The notes: generated from the sequence alone by a model not told the origin. DNA of 64,000 bases from Blastopirellula marina (GCF_002967765.1 NZ_PUHY01000010.1:434001-498000); one strand, 5' to 3'. Counted from the first letter of the stretch, positions 10,267 through 20,555 are shown. Numbers and translations: made by a program.

Positions 10267-10316
10267 GTCGGTTCGTGTTCACCAGGTAGTCCTTGCCGGG
10301 CCGACGTGACTCGAGG

Positions 10317-11441
10317 TTACTTCAAAGGGGTTCCATCTGGGGCAAAGTTGTTCGGGTTGCGTCCTTTCATGATGCCCCGCACGTCCCCTTCGTCATCATA
10401 CTGCCAGACTTTGACCTGGGCGAAGCGGACCTGAGCAGTCTTCCAGTCGGCCGGCCCGGCCCAACTCGGCAACCAGACACCGAGCGTAAGTTGCCCCGCC
10501 ATCGCAGGAACCCATTTGTCGTTCTCAGCAATTTTTTTTCCGTCGAGATAGTGCGTGGCGACCTTTCCTTCGTACAAGGAATACTGATCTGGCCCGATTC
10601 GTTTGAGCGGATTTCCCCAGTACTCGCTGAACGGAACTGCAGGATCGTGAATCCAGTAGTAACCTTCTGCTTCCACAACTTGCTTATCGGTGATTCCTGG
10701 CAGCGGACGGAGTTGAGTTCGCCATTCCGTGGTGAGCGTGTGATACTCGCCGTCGATGGCATCGGCTACGTCAAAGAAGCGGTTATCGTGGCGGTTTTGG
10801 AGAAACGTGTTATACATCGCACGATTAAAGTCACCCGACTTGCCGAACTCGGGGAAGTCGAGTTCCGACCAATACTCGTTAACCGCCATGTTGTAGGCTG
10901 GCATGTGCGGATTATAGAGCGGGACATCGGCTTGAAACGCATTCTTTCTCGCCGAATCACCCTCCACCCAGCGATAACCGTACGTCCAAATCGCTGGGAC
11001 ACAGCCCTTCGGTTTAACCGGATCGGCAGGACCACCAGAATGCGATTGCTTGGTCCCGATTTTCAGAACGACCTCGAACCGTCCCGAAGCGAAGTACGCT
11101 TGGCTGACGATCACTCCTCCAACCCGCGTCTTGTTTCCCCACCATCCTTGAACGGGGCCATCATAACGATCGCCGTGCGCAGTGCAGACCAAGACGTTCC
11201 GTGACTTACCATGCACTTCGTCCGTTTCAATCGCCACATTCTCAGGCACCACGCCATGGTTTCCGTCTCCCCATTTTTTTCGATAAACGTACCACTTTTC
11301 GGCGTCAATCTTTTCCGACGACCAATCTTCTTCGAGTGTCAACCTCGCCCCGGGGGGTAATGAGGGTAGATCTTGAGCACGGGCGAGACCAACACTGCTG
11401 GCAACAATTCCAACAACACAAAAGAGCATACGCAAAGTCAT
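10317..11441 (-). CDS. GH16-family secreted glycoside hydrolase
   Basis: 374 residues with a signal peptide (hydrophobic core at residues 5-20, cleavage near 'ARAQD'). The GH16 catalytic motif E-x-D-x-x-E is present as 'ELDFPE' with E193, D195 and E198: nucleophile, assisting Asp and acid/base. Surrounding strands ('[11 protein letters not shown]', 'YHLDGKKIA') fit a beta-jelly-roll. GH16 enzymes cleave beta-1,3/1,4 glucans or galactans such as laminarin, agar, carrageenan and porphyran; the substrate here is not assignable. It lies convergent to the MFS gene. Confidence 0.85.
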   Translation of the reverse strand: MTLRMLFCVVGIVASSVGLARAQDLPSLPPGARLTLEEDWSSEKIDAEKWYVYRKKWGDGNHGVVPENVAIETDEVHGKSRNVLVCTAHGDRYDGPVQGWWGNKTRVGGVIVSQAYFASGRFEVVLKIGTKQSHSGGPADPVKPKGCVPAIWTYGYRWVEGDSARKNAFQADVPLYNPHMPAYNMAVNEYWSELDFPEFGKSGDFNRAMYNTFLQNRHDNRFFDVADAIDGEYHTLTTEWRTQLRPLPGITDKQVVEAEGYYWIHDPAVPFSEYWGNPLKRIGPDQYSLYEGKVATHYLDGKKIAENDKWVPAMAGQLTLGVWLPSWAGPADWKTAQVRFAQVKVWQYDDEGDVRGIMKGRNPNNFAPDGTPLK

Positions 11442-11458
11442 ATCAGAGGTGATTCTCT

Positions 11459-12463
11459 CTATCCAAGCATTCGTAAAACCAGGACATCCTCGTCTCGGAA
11501 GACGCGGATATTTCCTGGCATAGTATCGGTGGCGGTCAGATCGTCCGATTTCGCCAGATTACTCAGACGCTCCCAGTGCAGCTGCGTCATTTCCTGGCGT
11601 GGCCAATTCTGGTCGGTCCAGATGCGAACGAACAATTCCCGCACCAGATAAGGATGAACTTTTTCCAGCTTCCGTACGACGACCGATCGACCGAACGTCG
11701 AAGTCTTTACCGCCGTATCGAGAAGTTCTTGCACCTGAAGGTCGATGACTTCCTGACAATCGTTGGCCTGCCGACCAAGTCGAAAGAGGGCGTCGTCGAC
11801 GTGATCGCCGTAGGCATCGCGCAAGTGGGGCAACAACTGATTGCGAATGCGATTTCGGGTGAACGCGTCGGTGGCATTGGAAGTATCTTCTCGCCAAGGC
11901 TGATCGATCGAACGCAAGTATTGAACGATTTCATGTCGCGAGAACGAGAGCAGGGGACGCACCAAGCCCACGCCAGGCAGCCACTCGCGAGCCGTCTGAA
12001 TCCCACCCAGACCAGCGATACCAGTGCCTCGCAAGATTCGATGTAGCACGGTTTCGATTTGATCGTCTCGATGGTGGGCCGTCACCAAGTAACGTGCTTC
12101 GACCTCTCGTGCCACGCGCTCGAAAAACGCGTAACGCATTCCTCGGGCATTGGCTTCCAGCCCTTGGCCACCGACGGCCTCTTGCACCCAACCACTGCTA
12201 GCAGCTTCAAAACACGTTGCCAGTTCTAGCTTGGCAGCCAAAGCTTCGACGAACGCCGCATCTTCGTCCGAGGCTGACCCACGCAGACGGTGATTGAAGT
12301 GAACGACAACGAGCTTATTTCGGGTGGCAGGGTCCGCTCTATCCGCCAAGAGCCGTAATAATGCGACACTATCCGCCCCGCCGGAGACTGCCACCAAGAT
12401 CGAGCGATTTCGCCACGAATCTCGCGGCCATTGCTCGAAAAATCGCTGCGAGAGGTCGCTCAT
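11459..12463 (-). CDS. tilS: tRNA(Ile)-lysidine synthase
   Basis: About 334 residues. The PP-loop '[10 protein letters not shown]' and downstream '[20 protein letters not shown]' and '[16 protein letters not shown]' blocks are diagnostic of TilS, which modifies C34 of the AUA-reading tRNA-Ile to lysidine. It is shorter than the E. coli enzyme (432 residues) and appears to lack most of the C-terminal TilS_C domain, as many short-form TilS do. Two starts are possible: ATG at 12463 or GTG at 12484, neither with a good ribosome-binding site. It is 17 bases upstream of the GH16 gene on the same strand. Confidence 0.93.
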   Translation of the reverse strand: MSDLSQRFFEQWPRDSWRNRSILVAVSGGADSVALLRLLADRADPATRNKLVVVHFNHRLRGSASDEDAAFVEALAAKLELATCFEAASSGWVQEAVGGQGLEANARGMRYAFFERVAREVEARYLVTAHHRDDQIETVLHRILRGTGIAGLGGIQTAREWLPGVGLVRPLLSFSRHEIVQYLRSIDQPWREDTSNATDAFTRNRIRNQLLPHLRDAYGDHVDDALFRLGRQANDCQEVIDLQVQELLDTAVKTSTFGRSVVVRKLEKVHPYLVRELFVRIWTDQNWPRQEMTQLHWERLSNLAKSDDLTATDTMPGNIRVFRDEDVLVLRMLG

Positions 12464-12484
12464 GGGGTGGTCAACAATCGTCAC

Positions 12485-13298
12485 TGAGGCATCGTTGGCA
12501 GGCAGGGAGAATTCCCTTAATAATCCCCCATTCTGCCAGGAATGCGAGAGCCAAAAAGCTTAGGGTAGCAAAGCATTTCCGTCGATCTCGCGATGCGAAA
12601 AAAATGTTAAGCAGGATTCCCGCAACGCCGAAATTGCTTGCTTCCCTTTGGGGGGTAACTCTGTTAATATAGCGTGAACGGGTTGGGCGCTCTATTATCG
12701 TGCGCACTTCCCCACGATTGTGTTGATCTAAGCATTCAACGAATCAAGCGAATGACATCGCCTGAGATCGGCTTGGAAGAAGCTCAGTCGAAGTACCGGA
12801 TAGGTAAACCTTCTAGCCCCATTTGGCTTTTCGGAGGGCAAATAAGCGTGCAAGTACTCCTTTTCGTGATACGGCTCCTGTTGGCGGTCTGTCCTTTTAA
12901 GGTGGAAATTCTGAGTCCGGTCCGTGCTCGTACGAAGACTGGATCGCGACGCGCTTCTTCGCAACGAGAAACCGCAGTGGTCCATCTACCGCTGCTTGGC
13001 TGGCTGGAAATTGACGCCGATCTTCTCCCTCGTGACGCCTGGGAAAGAGCCCGCCAAGGTTCTTCCAAACGTGCAGGCCCATCGTCCGGACCCGCGTCCG
13101 GTCGTCGACACGAAACTTGACTGGGTTCGCACCTGCGCACTCAGTCGGTTCGTTCGGGGGAACGATTCCCACTTCCGGAAACTCGACGGATTTCTTCCTA
13201 GCAATTCCGCTGGTCGATTGAAGACCGCTGGAGTCTCATTCAGGCATGCCCTTCGCCTCGTTGAACGCTATTCCATTTAGCTGCAGGAGTAGTAAAAC
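12485..13298. other. Long leader/intergenic region upstream of rny
   Basis: 814 bases with no gene I can assign. The first ~180 bases are AT-richer; the remainder is GC-rich with several hairpins, for example CCGGAC/GTCCGG near 13086-13104 and TCGTTC/GAACGA near 13153-13170. A GTG-initiated open frame (12924-13280) has coding-like third positions, but no homology I recognise and overlapping open frames on both strands. A structured RNA, such as a 6S-type RNA, is possible in this genomic context but not demonstrated. Confidence 0.4.
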
Positions 13299-14852
13299 GT
13301 GGGATCGGGATGGTATATCGCGTTGACGGCAGTCATCGCGGCGGTTGGATCCGCGCTGCTCGTCAAATTCATCGATCGGCTTCGCAAGAAAGATGTGGAG
13401 ACCGAGGCGACTCAAATTCTCGACAAAGCCAAACAAGATTCCGAGAATCTCAAAAAGGAAGCCCTTCTCGAAGCCAAGGAAGAAGCTCTTAAACAGAAGA
13501 CGCAGTCCGAAAAAGATCTCTCCAAGCAACGAGACGAAATTCGGGAACGAGAAAAGTCGCTCGATCGACGGGAAGAATCGCTGGAACAGCAAGCGACTCA
13601 TCTCCGCAAACAGGAGAACATGGTCGAGAAAAACCAGCGTCGTCTGTCCGAGAAGATCGAAGAAAACGAGAAGCGTTCGACCACTTTGGAAAACATCATT
13701 CGGGATCAGCAGGAACGCCTGCACCGAATGAGCGGGCTCAATGCCGAAGAGGCGAAGAGCGAGCTTTTGAAGCTGCTCGATCAGCAGTTGCAATCCGAGA
13801 CAGGGGCCATCATTCTCAAGCACCAGCGTCGTCTGGAGGACGAAGTTCGTCCGATTGCTCAAGACATGCTGCTGACCGCAATGCAGCGTTTCGCTGCGGC
13901 GCACACGGCCGAATCGACCACCAGTACGGTCGATATCCCCAGCGACGAGATGAAGGGACGCATCATCGGTCGGGAAGGGCGGAACATCCGCAGCTTCGAG
14001 AAAGAAACCGGCGTCGATGTCATCATCGACGATACGCCGGGCGTGGTGATTGTCAGTGGTTTTGATCCCGTTCGACGCGAGATCGCTCGACAGGCGCTTA
14101 ACAAGTTGATCGCTGATGGTCGGATTCACCCATCGCGCATCGAGGAAGTGGTCAAGGAAACCCAAGCGGAAATCGAAACAACGATCCGCAAAAAGGGGGA
14201 AGAGGCCGCGACCGAAATCAACGTCATGGGGCTGCAACCACGGTTAATCGAAATGCTGGGGCGTCTCCATTTTCGCACCAGCTACAGCCAGAATGTGTTG
14301 CGACATAGCGTCGAAGTCGGTTTTATTGCTGGACTGTTAGCCGAAATGATCGGTCTCGATCCGCAGGTAGCTCGCCGCGCGGGCTTGCTGCACGACATCG
14401 GTAAGGCAGCCGATCACGAATTGGAAGGTGGACACCCCAAGATTGGTGCCGACCTTTTGAAGCGACACGGCGAATCGCCAGAAGTCGTCCATGCGGCTTT
14501 CGGTCATCATGACGAGATTATCACCGAGTATCCCTACACGATGCTGGTCGCCACGGCGGATGCATGTAGTGCCTCGCGTCCAGGTGCCCGTCGCGAGACG
14601 CTCGAACGTTACATCAAGCGTATGGAAGAGCTCGAAGCGATTGCCACCGGCTTCCATGGCGTCGAACAGGCGTTCGCTATTCAAGCAGGTCGCGAGCTGC
14701 GTGTGATTGCTTCCGCCAAGGAAGTCAACGACGAGATGGCCGCCAAGATTTGTCGTGATATCGCCAAGGCGTTCGAGCAACAGCTGACGTACCCGGGCGA
14801 AATCAAAGTTACCATGGTTCGCGAATCCCGCTTTACGGAATTCGCGAGGTAA
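13299..14852 (+). CDS. rny: Ribonuclease Y
   Basis: 517 residues, the usual length. An N-terminal membrane helix (residues 5-24) is followed by a ~170-residue charged coiled coil. The KH domain follows ('[15 protein letters not shown]', about 215-280), then the HD domain ('[15 protein letters not shown]', '[14 protein letters not shown]', about 330-425) holding the metal-binding His-Asp pair. RNase Y is a membrane-anchored endoribonuclease that initiates mRNA turnover. Translation starts at GTG, preceded by GGAG in 'CAGGAGTAGT'. It forms an operon with the YmdB-type phosphoesterase 28 bases downstream, a pairing conserved in many phyla. Confidence 0.97.
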   Translation: MGSGWYIALTAVIAAVGSALLVKFIDRLRKKDVETEATQILDKAKQDSENLKKEALLEAKEEALKQKTQSEKDLSKQRDEIREREKSLDRREESLEQQATHLRKQENMVEKNQRRLSEKIEENEKRSTTLENIIRDQQERLHRMSGLNAEEAKSELLKLLDQQLQSETGAIILKHQRRLEDEVRPIAQDMLLTAMQRFAAAHTAESTTSTVDIPSDEMKGRIIGREGRNIRSFEKETGVDVIIDDTPGVVIVSGFDPVRREIARQALNKLIADGRIHPSRIEEVVKETQAEIETTIRKKGEEAATEINVMGLQPRLIEMLGRLHFRTSYSQNVLRHSVEVGFIAGLLAEMIGLDPQVARRAGLLHDIGKAADHELEGGHPKIGADLLKRHGESPEVVHAAFGHHDEIITEYPYTMLVATADACSASRPGARRETLERYIKRMEELEAIATGFHGVEQAFAIQAGRELRVIASAKEVNDEMAAKICRDIAKAFEQQLTYPGEIKVTMVRESRFTEFAR

Positions 14853-14880
14853 AACTCTCACCACGGAAAGGTTGTCTCCT

Positions 14881-15684
14881 TTGAGGATTCTGCACATCGG
14901 CGATATCGTCGGCAAAGTCGGACGCGATATCGTTCGCGACGCGGTTCCGGCGCTCCGCGAGAAGTACAACCTTTCGCTGGTCGTGGCCAATGCGGAAAAC
15001 GCGTGCGGCGGATCCGGCTTAACGCCGGCCGCCCATCGCGAATTGATCGACGCCCATGTCGACTGTTTGACCATGGGCGATCACATCTATCGCCGCAAAG
15101 AACTCAATAAAACGCTCGAATCACAGCCCAACATCGTGAAGCCAGCCAATTATCCGGCCTCGGCTCCGGGTAAAGATTTTGCGATCGTCCAGTCAAAAGA
15201 AGGTTTGCGTGTCGCCGTGATCAGCGTGATGGGACGCGTCTTCATGCGTCCTGTCGACTGCCCCTGGACAGCGATCGATCGCGTTCTTTCTCAGATCCCG
15301 TCCGACATCAAAGTTCGCTGCGTCGACTTTCATGCCGAAGCCACCAGCGACAAACAATTGATGGGACGTCACCTGGATGGTCGCGTCAGTTACTGCTTGG
15401 GAACCCATACCCACGTAGCAACTGCTGACGAACAGATCTTTCCTAAGGGGACGGCATTCATGTGCGATGTCGGCATGACCGGCCCACACGAAAGCATCAT
15501 CGGTCGCCGAATTGACCGCGTTCTTGAGACAACTGTCTCGTTCCGGCCAACGCCTTTCGACGTAGCCCGCGATGATGTTCGCATCAACGGAGCGATTGTC
15601 GATGTCGATTCGCAAACGGGCAAAGCAACCGCAATCGAGCGTTTTCAACTGCGTGAAGCTGGGCTAAAAGAACTGCTCAAGTAG
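14881..15684 (+). CDS. YmdB/TIGR00282-family metallophosphoesterase
   Basis: 267 residues. The sequence opens 'LRILHIGDIVGKVGRD' and carries the metal-binding blocks 'NAENACGGSGLT', 'GDHIYRR', 'DFHAEATSDK' and 'GTHTHVATAD', all diagnostic of the family of di-iron cyclic-nucleotide phosphodiesterases. I chose the TTG at 14881: the AAGG at 14868-14871 is nine bases away, whereas an alternative TTG at 14872 would abut it. It is the second gene of the rny operon. In Bacillus the homologue affects cyclic nucleotide pools and biofilm formation; a role here is inference. Confidence 0.92.
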   Translation: MRILHIGDIVGKVGRDIVRDAVPALREKYNLSLVVANAENACGGSGLTPAAHRELIDAHVDCLTMGDHIYRRKELNKTLESQPNIVKPANYPASAPGKDFAIVQSKEGLRVAVISVMGRVFMRPVDCPWTAIDRVLSQIPSDIKVRCVDFHAEATSDKQLMGRHLDGRVSYCLGTHTHVATADEQIFPKGTAFMCDVGMTGPHESIIGRRIDRVLETTVSFRPTPFDVARDDVRINGAIVDVDSQTGKATAIERFQLREAGLKELLK

Positions 15685-15721
15685 GCCGGCAAATCCTTCT
15701 CTCGCCAAGCTAGGTTTCTCG

Positions 15722-17188
15722 ATGCATCTCACCGGTCCCATACGCCTAAGTGCTACATCGATGTTTCGTTTCACTTTGTTTTTAGCATTGACGGTTACCC
15801 TTCTCGCGGGCAAATCACTCGCTGCCGCTGAGCGTCCTAACGTGGTACTGATGCTGGCCGATGATCTCGGCTGGAACGCGGTGGGCTATCACGGCAATTG
15901 GGTGAAGACCCCTAACATCGATCGGATCGCCAGCGATGGGATCGAACTCGATCGATTCTATGTCGCTCCGATGTGCTCGCCGACGCGAGCTGGCATCATG
16001 ACCGGTCGCTACCCAATCCGTTTCGGCCTGGCACGAGCGGTCATTCCGCCTTATTGCGACTACGGCCTGCCAGTTGAAGAACGCACCCTGCCCGAAGCCC
16101 TGGCCGAGGCGGGTTACCAACATCGCGGCATCTTCGGAAAATGGCATCTAGGACATCACCAGTTGAAGTGGCACCCCAACTCGCAGGGCTTCACACATTT
16201 CGTTGGTCATTACAACGGCGCGATTGACTACTTCGATTTGACGCGTGAAGGCGTGAGGGACTGGCACGTCGACTTTGATCCTTCGGAAGAGCAGGGTTAC
16301 TCAACCGATCTGGTCGCTAACGCGGCCTGTGCGTTCATTCGCGAAGTAGCGAAGGACGACGCACCTTACTTCTGTTACATTCCGTTCAATGCTCCACACT
16401 CTCCGTTTCAAGCGAAAGAAGACGCCTTGAAACAGGTCAATGCGGACGCAAAACCGAACAACTCTCAAATCTATCGCGCGATGATCTGGACGCTCGACCA
16501 AGCAGTGGGTCAGGTATTGGACGCCGTCGAACAAACAGGAGAAGCCGACAATACCCAAGTTTGGTTCCTAAGTGACAACGGAGGCGTTGGGCAGTTTCCA
16601 CGCAACAATCGACCGCTCCGTGGTGCCAAGCTGACCACATTTGAAGGAGGCGTCCGCGTCGTCGCCTGTGTCCGCTGGCCGGCTGGCTGGAAAGGTGGCC
16701 GCAAGATCGAAAACACGATGGGTTACATCGACGTCATGCCAACGATCTTGGCCAGTGCCGGGATCGATCCTGCGTCAGGCCAACCAGCCGATCGACCATT
16801 GGATGGCGTTAGCGTGAACGCTTTGCTCAACGGAACCGCAAGCGATTTCCCCGAACGGGATTGGTATTCCTACCATGGACAACCGGGACCGCAGAAGGAA
16901 ACCATCGCCATTAAGACTGCCAACTGGAAGCTGATCGTTAACGGCCCAGATATTCGCGACGGCATCAAACCGAAACTTCATCAAATCTTCCTCTTTTCGA
17001 TGCCGGGCGACTTACTAGAACAGAACAACGTCGCCGATCAACATCCAGAAATCGTGCAGCAGCTAACCGAGAAGTTGGTTGCCCATCGCAAGCTGCAGCC
17101 TGAGGAGGGTGTCCCGCCGTACGGAACTGGGCAAAAGGGATTTGAGCCGTGGAAGAACTGGGATATAAAACTGGCTCCTCAGAAATAG
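15722..17188 (+). CDS. Secreted formylglycine-dependent sulfatase
   Basis: 488 residues from the first ATG; an alternative ATG at 15761 places the signal peptide (hydrophobic 'FRFTLFLALTVTLLAG') right at the N-terminus. The sulfatase signature 'MCSPTRAGIMTGRYP' contains the C-x-P-x-R sequence (Cys 85 from the first ATG) that is converted to formylglycine. 'LMLADDLGWN' supplies the metal-binding aspartates and 'GKWHLGHH' the second signature. It hydrolyses sulfate esters, probably of marine polysaccharides, outside the cytoplasm. The ATG at 15722 has TAGG eight bases upstream. Substrate not predictable. Confidence 0.93.
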   Translation: MHLTGPIRLSATSMFRFTLFLALTVTLLAGKSLAAAERPNVVLMLADDLGWNAVGYHGNWVKTPNIDRIASDGIELDRFYVAPMCSPTRAGIMTGRYPIRFGLARAVIPPYCDYGLPVEERTLPEALAEAGYQHRGIFGKWHLGHHQLKWHPNSQGFTHFVGHYNGAIDYFDLTREGVRDWHVDFDPSEEQGYSTDLVANAACAFIREVAKDDAPYFCYIPFNAPHSPFQAKEDALKQVNADAKPNNSQIYRAMIWTLDQAVGQVLDAVEQTGEADNTQVWFLSDNGGVGQFPRNNRPLRGAKLTTFEGGVRVVACVRWPAGWKGGRKIENTMGYIDVMPTILASAGIDPASGQPADRPLDGVSVNALLNGTASDFPERDWYSYHGQPGPQKETIAIKTANWKLIVNGPDIRDGIKPKLHQIFLFSMPGDLLEQNNVADQHPEIVQQLTEKLVAHRKLQPEEGVPPYGTGQKGFEPWKNWDIKLAPQK

Positions 17189-17232
17189 TCGACATAATGA
17201 CTTGAGCTTCCCTTGTTGCATCGAACGAGCCA

Positions 17233-18027
17233 ATGCACCTCCAACTGCTGTTCTGGATGCTTCTGCTGGCGGTTTACAGTACGATCGCTACCGCCGTAAC
17301 GCAGGCAATCGTCTTCCCCGAATGGGACTGGGGAGATGAAATCACAACGGTGCTTGGTGTTTCGATTGGGGTTCTACTCGTTTTTCGCAATCGTTCGGCC
17401 TACGATCGCTGGTGGGAAGCTCGAACACTTTGGGGACAATTGATTAATGAGTCCCGAAATCTGGCCGTAAAGGCGGCTGCCTTTGCCGAGGTCGATTCTG
17501 ACGACCGAAAAGCGTTTGCCGAATTGTTGGCAACGTTTCCTCAAGCGCTGCGGATGCATCTTCGTGGTCAGCGCGATCCACTACCAAACCTCGAAGCCCT
17601 CTTTCCGGAAATCTCCGACGTCCAGCATCGGCCCGGCTTCATCTCGCTGCAGATCTTTAAGTTTATGAACAAGTGGAATCGTAACAACGATCTATTCACC
17701 TCCATCCGCATCTTAGAGCGACAAGCCAATGGGCTGCTTGATGTTTGCGGTGGTTGCGAACGAATTCGCAATACTCCGATGGTTCCCAGCTATCGTTACA
17801 TGGCCTGGAGTAGCGTAATCTTGTACTGCCTTGTTTCGCCCTGGCCGCTAGGTATCAATCATGGCTGGTTTGCCATCCCAATCGACTTGCTGGCAGGCGG
17901 GTTTCTTCTTGGAATGGAGATGGTGGCCGAGGCCATCGAAGAACCATTCGGCACCGACTACGACGACTTACCGCTGGAACGTTACTGTGGCGTGATTGAG
18001 TCGTTCGTGCGCGAGACGTTGGGATAG
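17233..18027 (+). CDS. Bestrophin-family ion channel
   Basis: 264 residues. Blocks 'FRNRSAYDRWWEARTLWGQL', 'CERIRNTPMVPSYRY' and 'EEPFGTDYDDLPLERYC' are characteristic of bacterial bestrophins (UPF0187), pentameric channels in the inner membrane. The frame begins directly in the first membrane helix, so the N-terminal cytosolic segment of ~30 residues seen in the Klebsiella protein is missing. An in-frame TGA 27 bases upstream excludes a longer start. It lies 44 bases after the sulfatase stop, possibly co-transcribed. Ion selectivity unknown. Confidence 0.88.
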   Translation: MHLQLLFWMLLLAVYSTIATAVTQAIVFPEWDWGDEITTVLGVSIGVLLVFRNRSAYDRWWEARTLWGQLINESRNLAVKAAAFAEVDSDDRKAFAELLATFPQALRMHLRGQRDPLPNLEALFPEISDVQHRPGFISLQIFKFMNKWNRNNDLFTSIRILERQANGLLDVCGGCERIRNTPMVPSYRYMAWSSVILYCLVSPWPLGINHGWFAIPIDLLAGGFLLGMEMVAEAIEEPFGTDYDDLPLERYCGVIESFVRETLG

Positions 18028-18068
18028 TTTTACCACAAGAAGGGACCAATCCCAGCGAATAATCTTTA

Positions 18069-18926
18069 ATGGACGCTCGGATCGAAATCTTCTGGCATGC
18101 ATTGGCCGTGGCAATTGTCATGATCCTAGCCGCTCTGATCGTTGGCTGCTTGATTTTTATTCGTCTGGAAAAGGACTTTCAGAGAGCGACCTTGACGCTT
18201 TATTCTGCTTGCGGTTTCGCCTATTTCATACTGTTATTTGCCAGTGGCTTTTTGATGAACGGAGGCGGCATGGCAGGCAGTGCCATGAACGGCATAAACG
18301 CAGGCGGGCATTACATTCTGGTCACCAAAGGGCGAGAGACCGAGGTAACGCAGTCGTACTGGGAATGGGCACTCTTTAGTGAGTATCTGTCGCGAATTCT
18401 TCTGTTCGTGATTGTGATGACTATTGCCGGAATCCTGGTTCACGCTAAATTTCGGGAATACAACACTTACAAACCCTCACGTAAATCGGCTCCTCGCCGT
18501 CCCCATCCTCACATAAGCAATATGCAAGCGTTACCCTTCGAAGATCAGTTTCGCAATTGGTTACGAGAAAGCCTCTCGGACGGTGCCCCGGAAGATATCG
18601 TCGGCTTTGCCTTTAACCTTTATGAACCAGGTGACGATCCCAACTCGAAGTTCGCCGTCGAACTGGTCGGCACAGACGAATTTCAACGTCACGATTCTGA
18701 TTGGCCCTGCGCAGAAATCTGGGAGCCGAAAACGCGCGGCCTCCATATCCCGCTCGACTACAGCGGCGACGATTGGGAAGAATGCCTCACACAACTCCGC
18801 GAAGTAGTTAAGGAAGTTCTGGCTGGCGACTCGGTAGCCGCTCAAACCCTTCGCTCGGTGGAAGGGGTTGGGCTTGGCTTTGTTGACGGTGATTTAGAGA
18901 TCCTCTGGCAGCGACCAACTGGTTAA
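18069..18926 (+). CDS. Membrane protein with a C-terminal immunity-like soluble domain
   Basis: 285 residues. The N-terminal half has three membrane helices (about 8-32, 45-65, 110-130). The C-terminal ~135 residues are soluble and start at an internal Met ('MQALPFEDQFRNWLRES'), with 'FAFNLYEPGDDPNSKFAVELVGT', 'DYSGDDWEECL' and 'GLGFVDGDLEILW'. That pattern resembles small uncharacterised proteins often found with polymorphic-toxin immunity genes; this is recollection, not proof. The join between the two halves is a basic, Ser/Pro/His-rich linker. No ribosome-binding site is evident at the first ATG. Function unknown. Confidence 0.6.
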   Translation: MDARIEIFWHALAVAIVMILAALIVGCLIFIRLEKDFQRATLTLYSACGFAYFILLFASGFLMNGGGMAGSAMNGINAGGHYILVTKGRETEVTQSYWEWALFSEYLSRILLFVIVMTIAGILVHAKFREYNTYKPSRKSAPRRPHPHISNMQALPFEDQFRNWLRESLSDGAPEDIVGFAFNLYEPGDDPNSKFAVELVGTDEFQRHDSDWPCAEIWEPKTRGLHIPLDYSGDDWEECLTQLREVVKEVLAGDSVAAQTLRSVEGVGLGFVDGDLEILWQRPTG

Positions 18927-18964
18927 TAAGCGACAGCCAACGAAAGCCTTCTTCCGACCCACAC

Positions 18965-19849
18965 TTAGAGTTTCAGCTTTTTCGTGAGCATCTCGGCTTG
19001 CTCGTCCGTCAGTGGTTCCCATTCGATCTTTACTTTGGGCAGGGCAGCCTCAAGTCGATCGACATCTTCTGCGGCGATATCAACCTGACTGATCTTAAGG
19101 ACTCTCAAGTTCGGCAGCTCTTTCAGCTGTATGATCCCGTCGAAGTCTAGGCGGGCCTCAGTCAGTTCGATCGTTTCCAGCGAAGGAATTTCCGCCAGGA
19201 TGGCCAGAGTTTCATTGTCGAAACTTGCAGGCGTCATCTTGCCCCAGTTGGGCAGCCGTTGCCCGAGACGGATCGACTTGAGATTCTTCAGCTTCACCAA
19301 GTTTTTAAGCCCGGCCGACGTCTCAGTGTTGTGCCACTCCCGAAACGACTCTAGCTGGGTCAGTTCACCAACTGCCTGCAAAGCTTCGTCCCCAGCCGTC
19401 GCCCCCGCGAACGTAAGCTGCGTGAGCGTGGGAATCGCTTTCAGATGAGCAAGCCCTTTACCGCTGAACGATTCCTGCTTGCGGGACGGATGAAAAATCG
19501 AAAGACGTGACAGCTTGCCAAATGCCGTGAAGCCACGGTAGCCGTCGTCGGTCAACTGCGAGCCATTGATCATGATCGACTCCAATTCCTTCAAGCGAGC
19601 CAGGATCTTGAGTTGTTCGTCGTTCAACTCCTTCCCGCTAAGCGAAATCGATTTTAGGCCGGTTAGCTTGCCGATGATTTCGTACTCGGCATCGGTATAG
19701 CCGTCGCAATTAACCTGCAAGCCGTAGATCTGGCCGTTGCGCATCTGCACTTTGGCCTGGATCTTCTCCAGGTCAGCCACACTTGGTTCTGCGGCAATCA
19801 ACTGCAAACTCAGGGTCAGCAGAAGAAGTAGGGAGGCAACATATCGCAT
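18965..19849 (-). CDS. Secreted leucine-rich-repeat-like protein
   Basis: 294 residues with a signal peptide (hydrophobic core residues 5-18, cleavage near 'LIAAEPS'). The body consists of irregular 22-26-residue repeats of the type 'L-x-x-L-x-x-L-x-S-I-x-L-x-G', typical of planctomycete LRR-like proteins. It contains no enzyme motif. It is convergent with the gene ending at 18926 and divergent from the one at 19903. Probably a secreted binding or scaffolding protein; the ligand is unknown. Confidence 0.75.
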   Translation of the reverse strand: MRYVASLLLLLTLSLQLIAAEPSVADLEKIQAKVQMRNGQIYGLQVNCDGYTDAEYEIIGKLTGLKSISLSGKELNDEQLKILARLKELESIMINGSQLTDDGYRGFTAFGKLSRLSIFHPSRKQESFSGKGLAHLKAIPTLTQLTFAGATAGDEALQAVGELTQLESFREWHNTETSAGLKNLVKLKNLKSIRLGQRLPNWGKMTPASFDNETLAILAEIPSLETIELTEARLDFDGIIQLKELPNLRVLKISQVDIAAEDVDRLEAALPKVKIEWEPLTDEQAEMLTKKLKL

Positions 19850-19902
19850 AAGATAATCCTTGAAAGAGGTGTCCCCTCAATATAGCTGGTATACTCAGCG
19901 GA

Positions 19903-20511
19903 ATGAATTGCCATGAAGCCCTTTCTACGCTGAAACAACATTCGCCGTTGCCTTCCGATGGCACGTATGATGTCGCCACGTTCGAAGCCATCTCTCAAGC
20001 TCTGAGTGCACTTCCACGCTGCTCCCCAAGCGAAGTAATTCCCGCTCTGCTAATGTGTGCCGATTCGCATTCGGACGAACGACTGCTCAGCGGAGCCGCC
20101 CATGTTCTGGCCAACTTTCCCTTAAATGTGCTGCAGCCGTACCTCGCCGACCTTTCTTCCCAAAACCGTCCGGCGGTCTGGCTGTTGGCGATTTTTGACC
20201 AATTGCCGCAGTTTGCTTCTCAAACGCACCTTCAGCAGATGCGGGCAAGTGCTACCGACGATGAGGTTTGCGAAAGAATCGATGCGGAAATCAAGCGTCT
20301 CTGCGGTGACGATACCGACGATGAAGTCGACGCCACGATGACTCAATTCAAGCGTCAGCAGAATCTGCCCCAAGTCTGCGAGAAGGCCGACGCGGCATTT
20401 CGGCTTAAGGACTTTGTCGTGGTGATTCGGCTTTTGACGCCCTATCAGGAGATTCTCCCGAAAGCCTATCAACATAAACTGCAGATCGCTCGACGTAAGG
20501 TAGCAAATTAA
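19903..20511 (+). CDS. Hypothetical helical protein
   Basis: 202 residues, no signal peptide or membrane segment. The sequence is predominantly helical, with stretches that could be HEAT- or TPR-like ('ALLMCADSHSDERLLSGAAHVLANFP', 'AAFRLKDFVVVIRLLTPYQE'). It starts at an ATG 53 bases from the divergent LRR gene. A TATACT hexamer lies close upstream, but no convincing -35 element goes with it. It precedes the PVC cytochrome gene by 44 bases. Not recognised. Confidence 0.6.
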   Translation: MNCHEALSTLKQHSPLPSDGTYDVATFEAISQALSALPRCSPSEVIPALLMCADSHSDERLLSGAAHVLANFPLNVLQPYLADLSSQNRPAVWLLAIFDQLPQFASQTHLQQMRASATDDEVCERIDAEIKRLCGDDTDDEVDATMTQFKRQQNLPQVCEKADAAFRLKDFVVVIRLLTPYQEILPKAYQHKLQIARRKVAN

Positions 20512-20555
20512 AGGGAACCGATATCACGAAACATTAAGGAGAAAACTGGCATTCC

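Noticed and set aside
12674-13140. Overlapping open frames on both strands before rny
   Set aside because: GC-rich DNA leaves several frames open; none matches ZapA or another protein expected here, so none was called as a gene.
13236-14237. 333-residue minus-strand open frame
   Set aside because: Antisense to the rny coiled coil; the Phe/Leu-rich composition is the complement of Lys/Glu codons.
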